Of a stretch of DNA of 64,000 bases, positions 10,252 through 18,583 are shown one piece after another. Every line of letters begins with the position of its first letter. Within the stretch, counting starts at the first letter, position 1. The notes under the pieces are model-generated. The model worked only from the letters and a program-made list of their open reading frames with translations, searched no databases and was not told the origin of the DNA. The position numbers were made by a program, and so were the translations under genes. This DNA comes from Leifsonia shinshuensis (GTDB lineage: Bacteria; Actinomycetota; Actinomycetes; Actinomycetales; Microbacteriaceae): NCBI RefSeq assembly GCF_014217625.1, contig NZ_CP043641.1, forward strand, positions 4,092,001 to 4,156,000, in the 5' to 3' direction.

Positions 10252-10341
10252 ATGACAACGACTGAGAACACACGAACCGTGACCGTGTTCGGGCTCGTCG
10301 CCGCCGCGACCGCGTCCCCGGAGCCGGCCCCCGCCTGGTAG
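10252..10341 (+). CDS. Candidate 29-residue leader peptide upstream of the ABC exporter
   Basis: ATG at 10252 follows GGGAGGACGCC, a strong ribosome site, and reads 29 codons to TAG. The peptide starts MTTTENTRTV and ends in a proline-rich tail, SPEPAPAW. Its stop codon lies in the loop of a 6-bp hairpin. Lack of other genes in the 398-nt gap, the good ribosome site and the hairpins downstream suggest a regulatory upstream reading frame rather than a functional protein. I know of no named leader peptide with this sequence; the role is inference. Confidence 0.5.
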   Translation: MTTTENTRTVTVFGLVAAATASPEPAPAW

Positions 10342-10474
10342 GTCCCAGGCAGGTACGCGCTTCCGGCTGACTGTCGCCGGCACCCCGCACAGGGCATCCG
10401 TAGCCCTGGCACGTCACGATCTCGTGGACGCATCCTTTGGCGACCTCTCAGCACGCCTCACCGGGTCCGAGGCG
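10333..10474 (+). promoter_or_regulatory. Multi-hairpin leader, possible attenuator
   Basis: Four short inverted repeats follow one another: GCCTGG/CCAGGC (10333-10338 with 10345-10350), CCGGC/GCCGG (10363-10367 with 10376-10380), CAGGGC/GCCCTG (10390-10395 with 10403-10408) and CGCCTC/GAGGCG (10454-10459 with 10469-10474). CCAGG at 10345-10349 can also pair with CCTGG at 10405-10409, so alternative folds exist. A ribosome paused at the end of the 29-codon frame would mask the first arm. No U-rich terminator tail is seen, so control of translation or Rho access is as likely as intrinsic termination. Confidence 0.45.
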
Positions 10475-10526
10475 ACCCGACACAGAACAACGAAGTCAAG
10501 AAACGCACGAAGAGAAAACGGAACTC

Positions 10527-12371
10527 ATGTCTATCGCTGAAACCCATCAGCACCCTCCGCAAAGAGAAGAGAAGAAGCGCTCGGGGACCGTGCGCACCCT
10601 GCTCCGCATCCTGCCGTTCGCCAAGTCGGCGGCGCCCCGCATCCTGCTCGGCATGGTCGCCGCGCTCCTGGCGAGCCTGGTCGCGCTGAGCATCCCGCAG
10701 GTGCTGCGCTGGCTGGTCGACGGTCCGCTCTCGGCGGGCGACCCGGCGGCCGTCTGGCCGGCGGCGCTGCTCGTCGTCGGGCTGGGCGCCGCGGAGGCGG
10801 TGTTCATCTCGCTGCGGCGCTGGTTCGTGCTCACCCCGGGCACCCACGTCGAGGCGCGGATGCGCAACGCCCTGTACGAGAAGCTGCAGGACCTGCCCGT
10901 CGCGTTCCACGACCGCTGGCCGAGCGGCCAGCTGCTGTCGCGCGCCGTCAGCGACCTCAGCCTGATCCGGCGCTGGCTGTCGTTCGGCATCGTGCTGCTC
11001 GTCGTCAACGTCGTCACCATCATCGTCGGCTTCGCCATCCTGATCGGCTGGAACTGGATCCTCGGCCTGATCTTCCTGGTGCTGTCCGTGCCGCTGTGGA
11101 TCTACGGGTTCGTGTTCGAGAAGAAGTACTCGATCGTGGCCCGCCGCAGCCAGGACCAGGCCGGCGACCTGGCGACGGCCGTCGAGGAGTCGGTGCACGG
11201 CATCCGCGTCCTCAAGGCGTTCGGCCGCGGCAAGCACGCGCTCAAGAAGTTCGAGTCGCAGGCCGAGCAGCTGCGCGGCACGGAGATCGAGAAGGCGAAG
11301 GCCATCGCGGGCATCTGGCTGTGGCTGCTGCTGATCCCGGACGTGGCGTTCGGCATCTGCCTGGTGGTCGGCGTCTGGCTGGCCGCCCAGGACCAGCTGA
11401 CGGTCGGCGAACTGGTCGCGTTCTTCGCGACGGCCACCGTGCTGCGGTTCCCGATCGAGTCGATCGGCTTCCTGCTCTCGATGACGTTCGACACGCGCAC
11501 AGCGGCCGACCGCTTCTTCGAGGTCATGGACGAGGTCAACACGATCACCGACCCGGCTGAGCCGAAGCGGATCGCGGACCCGCGCGGTGAGCTCGTCTTC
11601 GACGACGTGCACTTCCGCTACCAGGACTCGCCCGAGCGCTTCCCCGACCTCCTGAACGGCATCGACCTCACGGTCCGGCCGGGGGAGACGATGGCGCTGG
11701 TCGGTCTGACCGGAAGCGGCAAGTCGACGCTGACCGCGCTCACCACCCGCCTGTACGACGTGACCGGCGGCGCGGTGAAGGTGGACGGCGTGGACGTGCG
11801 CGACCTCACCCGCTACGACCTGCGGCAGGCCATCGCCATGGCGTTCGAGGACGCGACACTGTTCTCGGCCTCCGTGCGCGACAACGTGCTGCTCGGCCGC
11901 GACGGGCTCGACCCGGCCTCCCCGGAGGCCGAGCGGATCCTGACCGAGGCGCTGGAGATCGCGCAGGCCGGCTTCGTCTACGAGCTCCCGGAGGGCGTGG
12001 AGACGAAGGTCGGCGAGGAAGGCCTCAGCCTGTCCGGCGGTCAGCGTCAGCGGCTCGCGCTCGCGCGCGCCGTGGCCGCGGCGCCGAGCATCCTGGTGCT
12101 GGACGACCCGCTGTCGGCGCTCGACGTCGACACCGAGGCGCTGGTGGAGGCCGCCCTCCGCCGGGTCCTGGCGTCCACCACCGCCCTGGTCGTCGCGCAC
12201 CGTCCTTCGACGGTGACGCTGGCCGACCGGGTCGCCCTGCTGGAGGACGGCCGCATCACCGCGGTCGGCACCCACCACGACCTGCTCGTGTCCAACGAGC
12301 ACTACCGTTTCGTCCTCTCCTCCCTCGAAGAGGAGCGCGACGAGGAGATCCTTCAGGAGGTGAACCTGTGA
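10527..12371 (+). CDS. ABC exporter half-transporter 1 (degenerate ATP site)
   Basis: A 614-residue fused membrane-ATPase half-transporter of the multidrug/lipid exporter type. Six helices span roughly residues 40-340. The ATPase has Walker [10 protein letters not shown] (near 391-399), signature LSGGQRQ (near 500), Walker [13 protein letters not shown] and the H-loop VVAHRPST. The catalytic Glu after Walker B is Asp here, so this subunit's Walker site is probably the inactive one of a heterodimer with the next gene. The ATG at 10527 follows the long leader; the 12368 GTG of the next gene overlaps its stop by 4 nt. Substrate is unknown; export of a drug or lipid is plausible. Confidence 0.93.
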   Translation: MSIAETHQHPPQREEKKRSGTVRTLLRILPFAKSAAPRILLGMVAALLASLVALSIPQVLRWLVDGPLSAGDPAAVWPAALLVVGLGAAEAVFISLRRWFVLTPGTHVEARMRNALYEKLQDLPVAFHDRWPSGQLLSRAVSDLSLIRRWLSFGIVLLVVNVVTIIVGFAILIGWNWILGLIFLVLSVPLWIYGFVFEKKYSIVARRSQDQAGDLATAVEESVHGIRVLKAFGRGKHALKKFESQAEQLRGTEIEKAKAIAGIWLWLLLIPDVAFGICLVVGVWLAAQDQLTVGELVAFFATATVLRFPIESIGFLLSMTFDTRTAADRFFEVMDEVNTITDPAEPKRIADPRGELVFDDVHFRYQDSPERFPDLLNGIDLTVRPGETMALVGLTGSGKSTLTALTTRLYDVTGGAVKVDGVDVRDLTRYDLRQAIAMAFEDATLFSASVRDNVLLGRDGLDPASPEAERILTEALEIAQAGFVYELPEGVETKVGEEGLSLSGGQRQRLALARAVAAAPSILVLDDPLSALDVDTEALVEAALRRVLASTTALVVAHRPSTVTLADRVALLEDGRITAVGTHHDLLVSNEHYRFVLSSLEEERDEEILQEVNL

Positions 12372-14182
12372 GCACCGCGACCGTCCTGGGCGTCGAAGGC
12401 GAAGAGCGCAACGACCTCAACAAGGAGGAGAGCCGGCAGATCCGCCGGCGCTCCCTCCGCCTGCTCGGCTCGCTGCTGCACCCGCTGCGCACGCGGCTGG
12501 TGCTGACCGCGATCGTCGTCGTGATCAGCACGGCCGGCCAGGTGGCAGGCCCCGCGATCATCGCGTTCGGCATCGACAACGGCATCACGGCGCTGAAGAG
12601 CCAGAACTGGCTCCCGGTCGCCGCCGCCGGCGTGGCGTACCTGATCACCGGCGTCATCGGCGCCGTGCTGATCGCGTGGTACACCGTGCTCAGCGCGCGG
12701 ATCAGCCAGGCGATCCTGATCGACCTGCGCAAGCGGGTGTTCCTGCACACCCAGAAGCTCTCGCTGGAGTTCCACGAGTCGTACACGTCCGGCCGCATCA
12801 TCTCGCGGCAGACCAGCGACCTGGACTCCATCCGCGAGCTGCTGGACTCCGGCATCAACCAGCTCGTGCAGGGCTTCCTGTACATGCTGTTCATCGCGAT
12901 CGCGCTGTTCTGGCTCGACTGGGTGAGCGGCGTCGTGCTGCTCTGCTCGCTGGTGCCGCTGTACCTGCTGACCCGCTGGTTCCAGAAGCGCTCGCAGGTG
13001 CTGTTCCGCATCTCGCGGGTGGCGTCGGCGAAGCTGATCGTGCATTTCGTGGAGACCATGACCGGCATCCGCGCGGTCAAGGCGTTCCGCAAGGAGAAGC
13101 GCAACGAGAAGGAGTTCGGCGGCCTGGTCGAGGACTACCGCGACGTCAACGCGCGGGTCATCCAGCTGTTCGGGATCTTCGACCCGGGCCTGGTGATGAT
13201 CGGCAACCTGACGGTCGGCGCCGTGCTGCTCGTCGGCGGCTTCCGGGTCGCGGACGGCCAGCTGGCGATCGGCGTGCTGCTGGCGACGCTGCTCTACACC
13301 CGCCGGTTCTTCGACCCGATGGAGGAGATGGCGATGTTCTACAACTCCTACCAGTCGGCCGCCGCGGCGCTCGAGAAGATCTCGGGCGTCCTGGAGGAGG
13401 AGCCGAGTGTTCCCGACCCGGTGCAGCCCACGGACCTGTGGACGGCGGAGGGCCACGTGCGCTTCGACGACGTGACCTTCGCCTACAAGCGGGACCGCGT
13501 CATCCTGCCGGAGTTCAGCCTGGACATCCCGGCAGGGCAGACGGTGGCGCTCGTCGGCTCGACCGGTGCGGGCAAGTCGACGCTGGCCAAGCTCATCTCG
13601 CGGTTCTACGACCCGAGCGAGGGCGAGGTCACGCTCGACGGCGTGGACCTGAGGGACATGCACCCGAAGGACCTGCGGCGCGCCATCGTCATGGTCACCC
13701 AGGAGGCGTACCTGTTCAGCGGCTCGGTCGCCGAGAACATCGCGCTCGGCAAGCCGGACGCGACGCGCGAGGAGATCGAGGAGGCGGCGATCGCGGTCGG
13801 CGCCCACGAGTTCATCGCGGGACTGCCGAACGGCTACGACACCGACGTGAACAAGCGCGGCGGCCGGGTGTCCGCCGGTCAGCGGCAGCTGATCTCGTTC
13901 GCCCGGGCGTTCCTGGCGAACCCGGCGGTGCTCATCCTGGACGAGGCGACGAGCTCGCTCGACATCCCGAGCGAGCGCCTGGTGCAGGAGGCGCTGCAGA
14001 CGCTGCTCGCCGACCGCACCGCGGTGATCATCGCGCACCGTCTGTCGACGGTCGCGATCGCGGACCGGGTGCTCGTCATGGAGCACGGCCGCGTGGTGGA
14101 GGACGGCTCGCCGGGCGAGCTCATCGCCGGCACGGGCCGGTTCGCCCAGCTCCACGCCGCGTGGCGGGACTCGCTGGTCTGA
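12368..14182 (+). CDS. ABC exporter half-transporter 2 (catalytic ATP site)
   Basis: A 604-residue partner of the preceding gene, with six helices (about residues 45-350) and an ATPase domain. Walker A is GSTGAGKST (near 396), Walker B is [12 protein letters not shown] with the catalytic Glu present, and the H-loop is IIAHRLST. Its signature reads VSAGQRQ instead of SGGQ. In heterodimeric exporters the altered signature faces the partner's altered Walker B, which is just the combination seen here. GTG start overlaps the upstream stop (GTGA), so the two are translated in step. A bidirectional terminator follows. Confidence 0.93.
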   Translation: MSTATVLGVEGEERNDLNKEESRQIRRRSLRLLGSLLHPLRTRLVLTAIVVVISTAGQVAGPAIIAFGIDNGITALKSQNWLPVAAAGVAYLITGVIGAVLIAWYTVLSARISQAILIDLRKRVFLHTQKLSLEFHESYTSGRIISRQTSDLDSIRELLDSGINQLVQGFLYMLFIAIALFWLDWVSGVVLLCSLVPLYLLTRWFQKRSQVLFRISRVASAKLIVHFVETMTGIRAVKAFRKEKRNEKEFGGLVEDYRDVNARVIQLFGIFDPGLVMIGNLTVGAVLLVGGFRVADGQLAIGVLLATLLYTRRFFDPMEEMAMFYNSYQSAAAALEKISGVLEEEPSVPDPVQPTDLWTAEGHVRFDDVTFAYKRDRVILPEFSLDIPAGQTVALVGSTGAGKSTLAKLISRFYDPSEGEVTLDGVDLRDMHPKDLRRAIVMVTQEAYLFSGSVAENIALGKPDATREEIEEAAIAVGAHEFIAGLPNGYDTDVNKRGGRVSAGQRQLISFARAFLANPAVLILDEATSSLDIPSERLVQEALQTLLADRTAVIIAHRLSTVAIADRVLVMEHGRVVEDGSPGELIAGTGRFAQLHAAWRDSLV

Positions 14183-14195
14183 TCCGGTAGTGCAG

Positions 14196-14233
14196 CGAAG
14201 GTCCCGGAAGGAATGCTCCTTCCGGGACCTTCG
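14196..14233. terminator. Bidirectional terminator between convergent genes
   Basis: A perfect 17-bp stem (14196-14212 with 14217-14233) and 4-nt loop lies between the ends of the exporter operon and the SdrD-type gene on the other strand, so it can serve both. Confidence 0.85.
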
Positions 14234-14253
14234 TGCTGTCAGCGCGGTTCGGA

Positions 14254-15960
14254 TCAGCGGACCACGGACAGCGTCAGGGCGCCACCCTCGTAGACGCCGG
14301 CCGACCAGTCGATCGCCACGGTGTTCTCACCGGGCACGAGCCCCGTGAGGGTGATCGTGCGCGTCCCGGCCGAGCCGAGCAGCGGTTTCGCGGGGACGGT
14401 GGAGGCCGTGCTCGCGCCGCCGTTGACGCTGTAGGCGATGCCGACCGCCGCCGACGTCCTGTTCGTCAGGGTGAGCGTCGCCGTCCCCGCCGCCGAGTCG
14501 GCGCCCACGGTCGCGGTCGGCGCGGTGAGTGTCGCGAGGCCGAGGTCCTGCGACACGGAGTTCGCGGTCCCGTCGCCCGCGAGGCGGTACGAGCCGATCA
14601 GGGTCACGTCGGCGAGGGCGGCGGGAACCTCGCCGGTGTAGCGCACCGACGGCGTCTTCGCGGTGCCACTCAGGCCCAGGTAGATGTCGGTGTCGTACGG
14701 GAGGTTGCCCAGCGTGTACGAGCCGAGCAGCGATGGCGTCCTGGTCGAGCCGAGCACGGAGCCGTCCGCGCGGTACGCGGTCAGAGTGACGGACTCGGAG
14801 GTCTCCAGGCCGTCCTTCCTGCCGTTGGCGTTGGAGTCGTTGAACACCGTGCCGGCGATGCTCACCGGCTGGCGGACGCCGAACAGGAGGTCCGTCGTCT
14901 TCTTCACCTTCAGGTCGGTGAGCCGGTAGCCGGTGCCCCAGTGGTCGACCACGGCGAAGTGGGCGGCTGGGATGGCCGAGATCAGGCCGGCCGCCTGCGC
15001 GACGGTGCCGGTGAGGGAGCCGAGCTGGTGGGAGGCATCGGCGCCGAGCAGCTTCTCGGTGTCGGCCTCGTCCACCACGGCGACCGCGCGGGAGAGCCCC
15101 GAGGCGAGCTTGTTCAGGTACTCGTTGCGCGGCGTCGTGCTGATGTCCCCGGTCGACAGCATCGACGGGTCCATGCCGAGGAGGGCGTCGGCGCTGCCCG
15201 AGCCGATCAGGTCGATGAGCGCGGCGACGCGGGAGGTGTTCGCGAGCAGGTCGCCGATCGTCAGGTCGAACGGCGAGCGCATCACGATGTACGCCCCCTC
15301 CGGGACATCGGTGAAGCTGAGCGGCCGGCCGTTCGCGGTGGTGCGGAACCGGATGGCGTCGCCCAGGTCGAGCGAGCCGCCGAGGGCGGCCGAGATGGCG
15401 GAGCCGACGTCGATCGAGGCCAGCGAGCCGTCCTCGATCGCCTTTTTGGTGGCGAGGACGTCGATGAAGATCAGCGTCTTGCCGTCGAAGTTGCCCTCGC
15501 CCGCGTCTTTGACGCCGTTGCCGTTGCTGTCGTCGAACACCGTCGCCGTGAGGTCCGTCTGCGTGGTGGCGGCGACATCCGCGACGCCGACCAGCGCGAG
15601 GCCGCCGACGGTGGTCTCGGCGACGGCGCCCGAACGGTAGCCGTCGGCGCTCGCCGCGGCGTAGTACGTGCCGGCGGGGAGTGCGGCCGCCGCGTACACG
15701 CCGAGCGCGTTGGTGGTGACGGTGCGGAGCGCGCCGGTACGGGCGGCGGCGTCCTCCGCGCTGCCGTAGAGCTCGACCGTGGCGGTGGCGAGCGGGAGGT
15801 CGCCGAGGGCGAACACGCCGTCGCGGTCGGCGTCGTGGAAGACGGTGCCGGTGATGGTGTAGACGGAGGCAGAGGCGGTCGCGGGCGCTGCGGCGCCGAC
15901 CGCGCCCGCGGCCGAGATGCTCAGCGCCGCGGTGGCGAGGATGGATCGTGTAAATGTCAC
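14254..15960 (-). CDS. Secreted SdrD/Cna-B-type repeat protein
   Basis: A 568-residue protein with a signal peptide (about residues 1-32, cleavage near ATASA-S). At least three SdrD-B-like domains each begin with a Ca-binding-type acidic loop: DADRDGVFALGD, DDSNGNGVKDAGEG and NDSNANGRKDGLE. The C-terminal part is a beta-rich domain of another type. No LPXTG/LAXTG signal or C-terminal helix is seen, so it is probably released or held without sortase. The GTG at 15960 was chosen because the signal peptide starts there and TACCGT ends 7 nt upstream; an in-frame GTG at 15969 is possible. Such proteins often act in surface adhesion; role here is inferred. Confidence 0.75.
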   Translation of the reverse strand: MTFTRSILATAALSISAAGAVGAAAPATASASVYTITGTVFHDADRDGVFALGDLPLATATVELYGSAEDAAARTGALRTVTTNALGVYAAAALPAGTYYAAASADGYRSGAVAETTVGGLALVGVADVAATTQTDLTATVFDDSNGNGVKDAGEGNFDGKTLIFIDVLATKKAIEDGSLASIDVGSAISAALGGSLDLGDAIRFRTTANGRPLSFTDVPEGAYIVMRSPFDLTIGDLLANTSRVAALIDLIGSGSADALLGMDPSMLSTGDISTTPRNEYLNKLASGLSRAVAVVDEADTEKLLGADASHQLGSLTGTVAQAAGLISAIPAAHFAVVDHWGTGYRLTDLKVKKTTDLLFGVRQPVSIAGTVFNDSNANGRKDGLETSESVTLTAYRADGSVLGSTRTPSLLGSYTLGNLPYDTDIYLGLSGTAKTPSVRYTGEVPAALADVTLIGSYRLAGDGTANSVSQDLGLATLTAPTATVGADSAAGTATLTLTNRTSAAVGIAYSVNGGASTASTVPAKPLLGSAGTRTITLTGLVPGENTVAIDWSAGVYEGGALTLSVVR

Positions 15961-15985
15961 ATCCCACACGGTATGCGACACGACG

Positions 15986-16026
15986 GACAAGCCCCGGGGC
16001 CCTCGTCGAGGGATCCGGGGCTTGTC
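15986..16026 (-). terminator. Terminator after the decarboxylase-like gene
   Basis: Inverted repeat with 12-bp outer arms (15986-15997 and 16015-16026) and a small inner stem CCCTCG/CGAGGG. It lies downstream of the minus-strand gene ending at 16101 and just before the start of the SdrD-type gene, so the two are separate units. Confidence 0.75.
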
Positions 16027-16100
16027 GCCGTGGTCGGGACGGGCCAAGGGGTTGGATACGGGTTGGGTTGGCGGCCCGTCGCCGGCCAGGTCTGTGGAGG

Positions 16101-17150
16101 TCAGCCTCGCAGCGCTCTGCGGAAGATCCGGTGATCGGGAGCGCCGGCGCGGGCCAGCGGGAGGCGGAGCAGCGGGAGACGGTGCAGCGGCGAGGATCCG
16201 GTGTCGAGCACCACGACCTCCGCGCCCGCGTCGATCAGCTCGCCGGCGGTCGCAGGGTCGACTTCGCATCGGGTCTCACCCGCGACCACGGTCACGCAGC
16301 CCGCGGTCACGGCGCGACCGGCCGCGGCGGTGACGGTGACGCCGGAGGTCGCGGGGGCGACGATGCCGCGGATCGCGCGAGCCAGCTCTGCGCGCTCGGC
16401 GGGGCGGTCGCCGCTGCGTCCGGGGAAGCCGGCGCCGAGGTCGAGGACGCGGAGCCGGAAGCCGGTCACCGCCTCGATGTCGGCCGCGACGCCGACCGCG
16501 CGGACGATCTCGGCCACGTACTCGGCCGGGCCGAGGTCCTCCGGGAGGGCGAGCGAGAGTCCGGCGATCCGAACGCCGAGCCCGCGTGCAGCGGTGGCCG
16601 CGGTCAGTGCGTCGTCCGGAGTCAGGCCGTCCGCGGCGCGGTGCGCGGGGCGCGCTGCGAGCCCCGACCGCAGCCGGAGGATGACGCGGAGGTCGTCCGG
16701 CGCACCGGCGAACGACTCCACCGCGCGTGCGGCGTCGACCACGAAATGCCGCACGCCGGCGTCGTACGCGGCGCGCGACTCGTGCGGATGCGCGACGGGC
16801 GTGGCGTGCAGGATGCGGCGGCCGCCGACGCCGGCGGCGAGCAGGGCGGGAAGCGCCTGATCGTGGGTCACCGCGAAGCCGCCGTCCGCGTCCGCGACCG
16901 CCGCGAGCAGCCGCGGATGCGCGAGCGCGCTGGCGTCGTAGAGCACGTCGACCCACGGGAAGGCCTCGCGGAGCGCGGTGTACCGGTGCCGGGCGCGGTC
17001 CAGGTCGAGGACGACGAGGGGGAGGTCGTGGTGAGAGCGGTCGTCGTGCGGGAGGTCGTCGTGCGGGAGGGCATCGAGGTCCGCCGCGACCGCCTCGGCT
17101 GCCGTTCGGGCGGCGCCGTTCGGGTAGGCGGTTCGGGTTGCGGCGGACAT
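16101..17150 (-). CDS. Ornithine/diaminopimelate decarboxylase-like protein lacking the PLP lysine
   Basis: A 349-residue protein with the layout of fold-type III PLP decarboxylases. In family members an N-terminal FYAVK segment carries the PLP lysine; here the equivalent stretch is VLYDASALAHPRLL, with Ser in place of Lys. GFAVTHDQA matches the usual GFDCASKGE position, ILHATPVA the FANPCK position and LDLGAGFPG the conserved LDxGGGFPG. The HVGS histidine and the EPGR motif are also altered (LSLALPED, AAAGRAV). A GAGGAG site precedes the ATG. It is most likely a non-catalytic or changed-function relative; the alignment was done by eye. Confidence 0.7.
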   Translation of the reverse strand: MSAATRTAYPNGAARTAAEAVAADLDALPHDDLPHDDRSHHDLPLVVLDLDRARHRYTALREAFPWVDVLYDASALAHPRLLAAVADADGGFAVTHDQALPALLAAGVGGRRILHATPVAHPHESRAAYDAGVRHFVVDAARAVESFAGAPDDLRVILRLRSGLAARPAHRAADGLTPDDALTAATAARGLGVRIAGLSLALPEDLGPAEYVAEIVRAVGVAADIEAVTGFRLRVLDLGAGFPGRSGDRPAERAELARAIRGIVAPATSGVTVTAAAGRAVTAGCVTVVAGETRCEVDPATAGELIDAGAEVVVLDTGSSPLHRLPLLRLPLARAGAPDHRIFRRALRG

Positions 17151-17319
17151 CGCGTTCTCCTCGGTTCTCCTCGTGCTCACCGGAGAGGCATCCGGCTTCA
17201 CTGAGGTTGTCTCATATGTTCCTGCCGTCGGGCGGACACCGGCATCCGGGGCGTCACCCGTTTGCCGATGCGTGCTGGCACGGATGCGATGCATGCCAGG
17301 CCGCGGAGAGAATCGAGGC

Positions 17320-17670
17320 ATGTGCCTCCGTGTTGTGATCGTCGACGACCACGCACGGTTCCGGGCTCAGGCCGCAGAGCTCCTCACCCTGGAGCGCTTC
17401 TCCGTCGTCGGGGACGCCGAGACCGGCGCCGGCGGCGTCGAGCTCAGCCGTACCCTGGCACCCGACCTGGTGCTGCTGGACGTCGGCCTCCCCGACGCCA
17501 ACGGATTCGACCTGGTCACCGCGATGCACGAGACCGGGGCCGCGGTCGTGCTCACGTCGAGCCGTGCGCTGCGCGACTACGGAACGCGCGTCTCCGACAG
17601 CGGGGCGGACGGTTTCATCACCAAGGCGGAGCTGACCGGTGAGGCGATTCGCAGCCTGCTGATGAACTGA
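17320..17670 (+). CDS. Single-domain response regulator (receiver only)
   Basis: A 116-residue CheY-like receiver with no output domain. Acidic pair Asp9-Asp10 (VIVDDHARF), phospho-acceptor Asp54 (LLLDVGLPD), Thr79-Ser80 and Lys102 are all present, so phosphorylation should work. ATG at 17320 has GGAGAG and GAGG just upstream. Lacking a DNA-binding domain, it may act by protein contact or as a phosphate sink for the kinase encoded at 18584. Its 3' end has been duplicated downstream (next entry). Confidence 0.82.
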   Translation: MCLRVVIVDDHARFRAQAAELLTLERFSVVGDAETGAGGVELSRTLAPDLVLLDVGLPDANGFDLVTAMHETGAAVVLTSSRALRDYGTRVSDSGADGFITKAELTGEAIRSLLMN

Positions 17671-17856
17671 CCGGTGAGGCGATTCGCAGCCTACTGATGT
17701 GAGGGCGTGCCCGACTGCGGAGCAGACAGCTTCACACCAAGGCGGACCTGACCGGTGAGGCGATTCGCAGCCTGCTGATGTGAGGGCGTGCCCGACTGCG
17801 GAGCAGACAGCTTCACACCAAGGCGGACCTGACCGGTGAGGCGATTCGCGGCCTGC
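17667..17856 (+). repeat. 81-bp tandem repeats derived from the 3' end of the receiver gene
   Basis: CTGACCGGTGAGGCGATTCG occurs at 17632 (inside the gene), 17667, 17748 and 17829. The last three are spaced exactly 81 bp apart, giving two full units (17667-17747, 17748-17828) and a partial third. Each unit resembles the gene's final 26 codons, with substitutions and a 1-bp deletion that breaks the frame, so these are decayed gene-end copies. The last copy runs into the -10 element of the next response-regulator gene. Confidence 0.9.
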
Positions 17857-17862
17857 TAAAGT
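17857..17862 (+). promoter_or_regulatory. -10 element for the leaderless response-regulator gene
   Basis: TAAAGT ends 6 nt before the GTG at 17869. It sits where the third repeat copy diverges from its siblings, so the promoter may have arisen at the repeat edge. Confidence 0.55.
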
Positions 17863-17868
17863 GAGCGC

Positions 17869-18576
17869 GTGGTCGGGGGAGACAACTCGGTAGCCCGTCC
17901 GCTCCGGGTGGCAGTCGCCGATGACGCTGTGCTGCTCCGCGAGGGGATCGGGCAGATTCTGCGCGCGGGCGGCGTGGAGGTCGTGGCGTCGGTGGACACC
18001 GCCGAGCAGCTGCTCGACGCGCTCGCGGCCGACGGCGGCACCGACGGCGGCTCCGACGGCTCGATCGACGCCGTCGTGCTCGACATCAAGATGCCTCCCA
18101 CGCACACCGACGAAGGCCTCCGCGCACTCGAGACGCTGCGCGCGTCCGGCTCGCAGGTCGGCGTCCTCCTGCTCTCGATGTACACGACGGCGTCGTATGC
18201 CATCCGCGCCATGAGCGCCGGGAGTGGCACCGGTTACCTGCTGAAGGACCGCGTCGCCGACGCCGACGCGCTCGTGAACGCCGTCCGCACGGTCGCGTCC
18301 GGCGGGTCGGTCGTCGACCCCGAGGTCGTCCAGGTGCTCGTGGCCGCGCGCTCGACCGAGGCGGCGGTCGAGTCGCTGTCGTCGCGGGAGGTCGACGTGC
18401 TGCGGCTGATGGCGGAGGGGATGTCCAACGCGGGCATCGCCGCCGCGCTGCACCTCAGCCTCCGCACCGTCGAGTCGCACATCGGCCACATCATGAACAA
18501 GCTGGACATCGAGGAGACCACCGAGGGCCACCGGCGTGTGCTCGCGGTGCTGCGCTTCCTCGGCCGGGACGCCTGA
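17869..18576 (+). CDS. NarL/FixJ-family response regulator
   Basis: A 235-residue two-domain regulator. The receiver (about residues 12-135) has Asp18-Asp19, phospho-acceptor Asp69 or so (VVLDIKMPP) and the LLKDRV lysine. The C-terminal LuxR-type helix-turn-helix spans about 168-232 (LSSREVDVLRLMAEGMSNAGIAAALHLSLR). A small Gly/Asp-rich insert (DGGTDGGSDGS) lies before the phospho-acceptor strand. The histidine kinase begins 7 nt after its stop, so they are cotranscribed partners. Targets are not visible. Confidence 0.93.
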   Translation: MVGGDNSVARPLRVAVADDAVLLREGIGQILRAGGVEVVASVDTAEQLLDALAADGGTDGGSDGSIDAVVLDIKMPPTHTDEGLRALETLRASGSQVGVLLLSMYTTASYAIRAMSAGSGTGYLLKDRVADADALVNAVRTVASGGSVVDPEVVQVLVAARSTEAAVESLSSREVDVLRLMAEGMSNAGIAAALHLSLRTVESHIGHIMNKLDIEETTEGHRRVLAVLRFLGRDA

Positions 18577-18583
18577 GGCCACC

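Noticed and set aside
17632..17860. The 81-bp repeats as a CRISPR array
   Set aside because: There are no unique spacers and no cas genes; the whole unit repeats and derives from the upstream gene.
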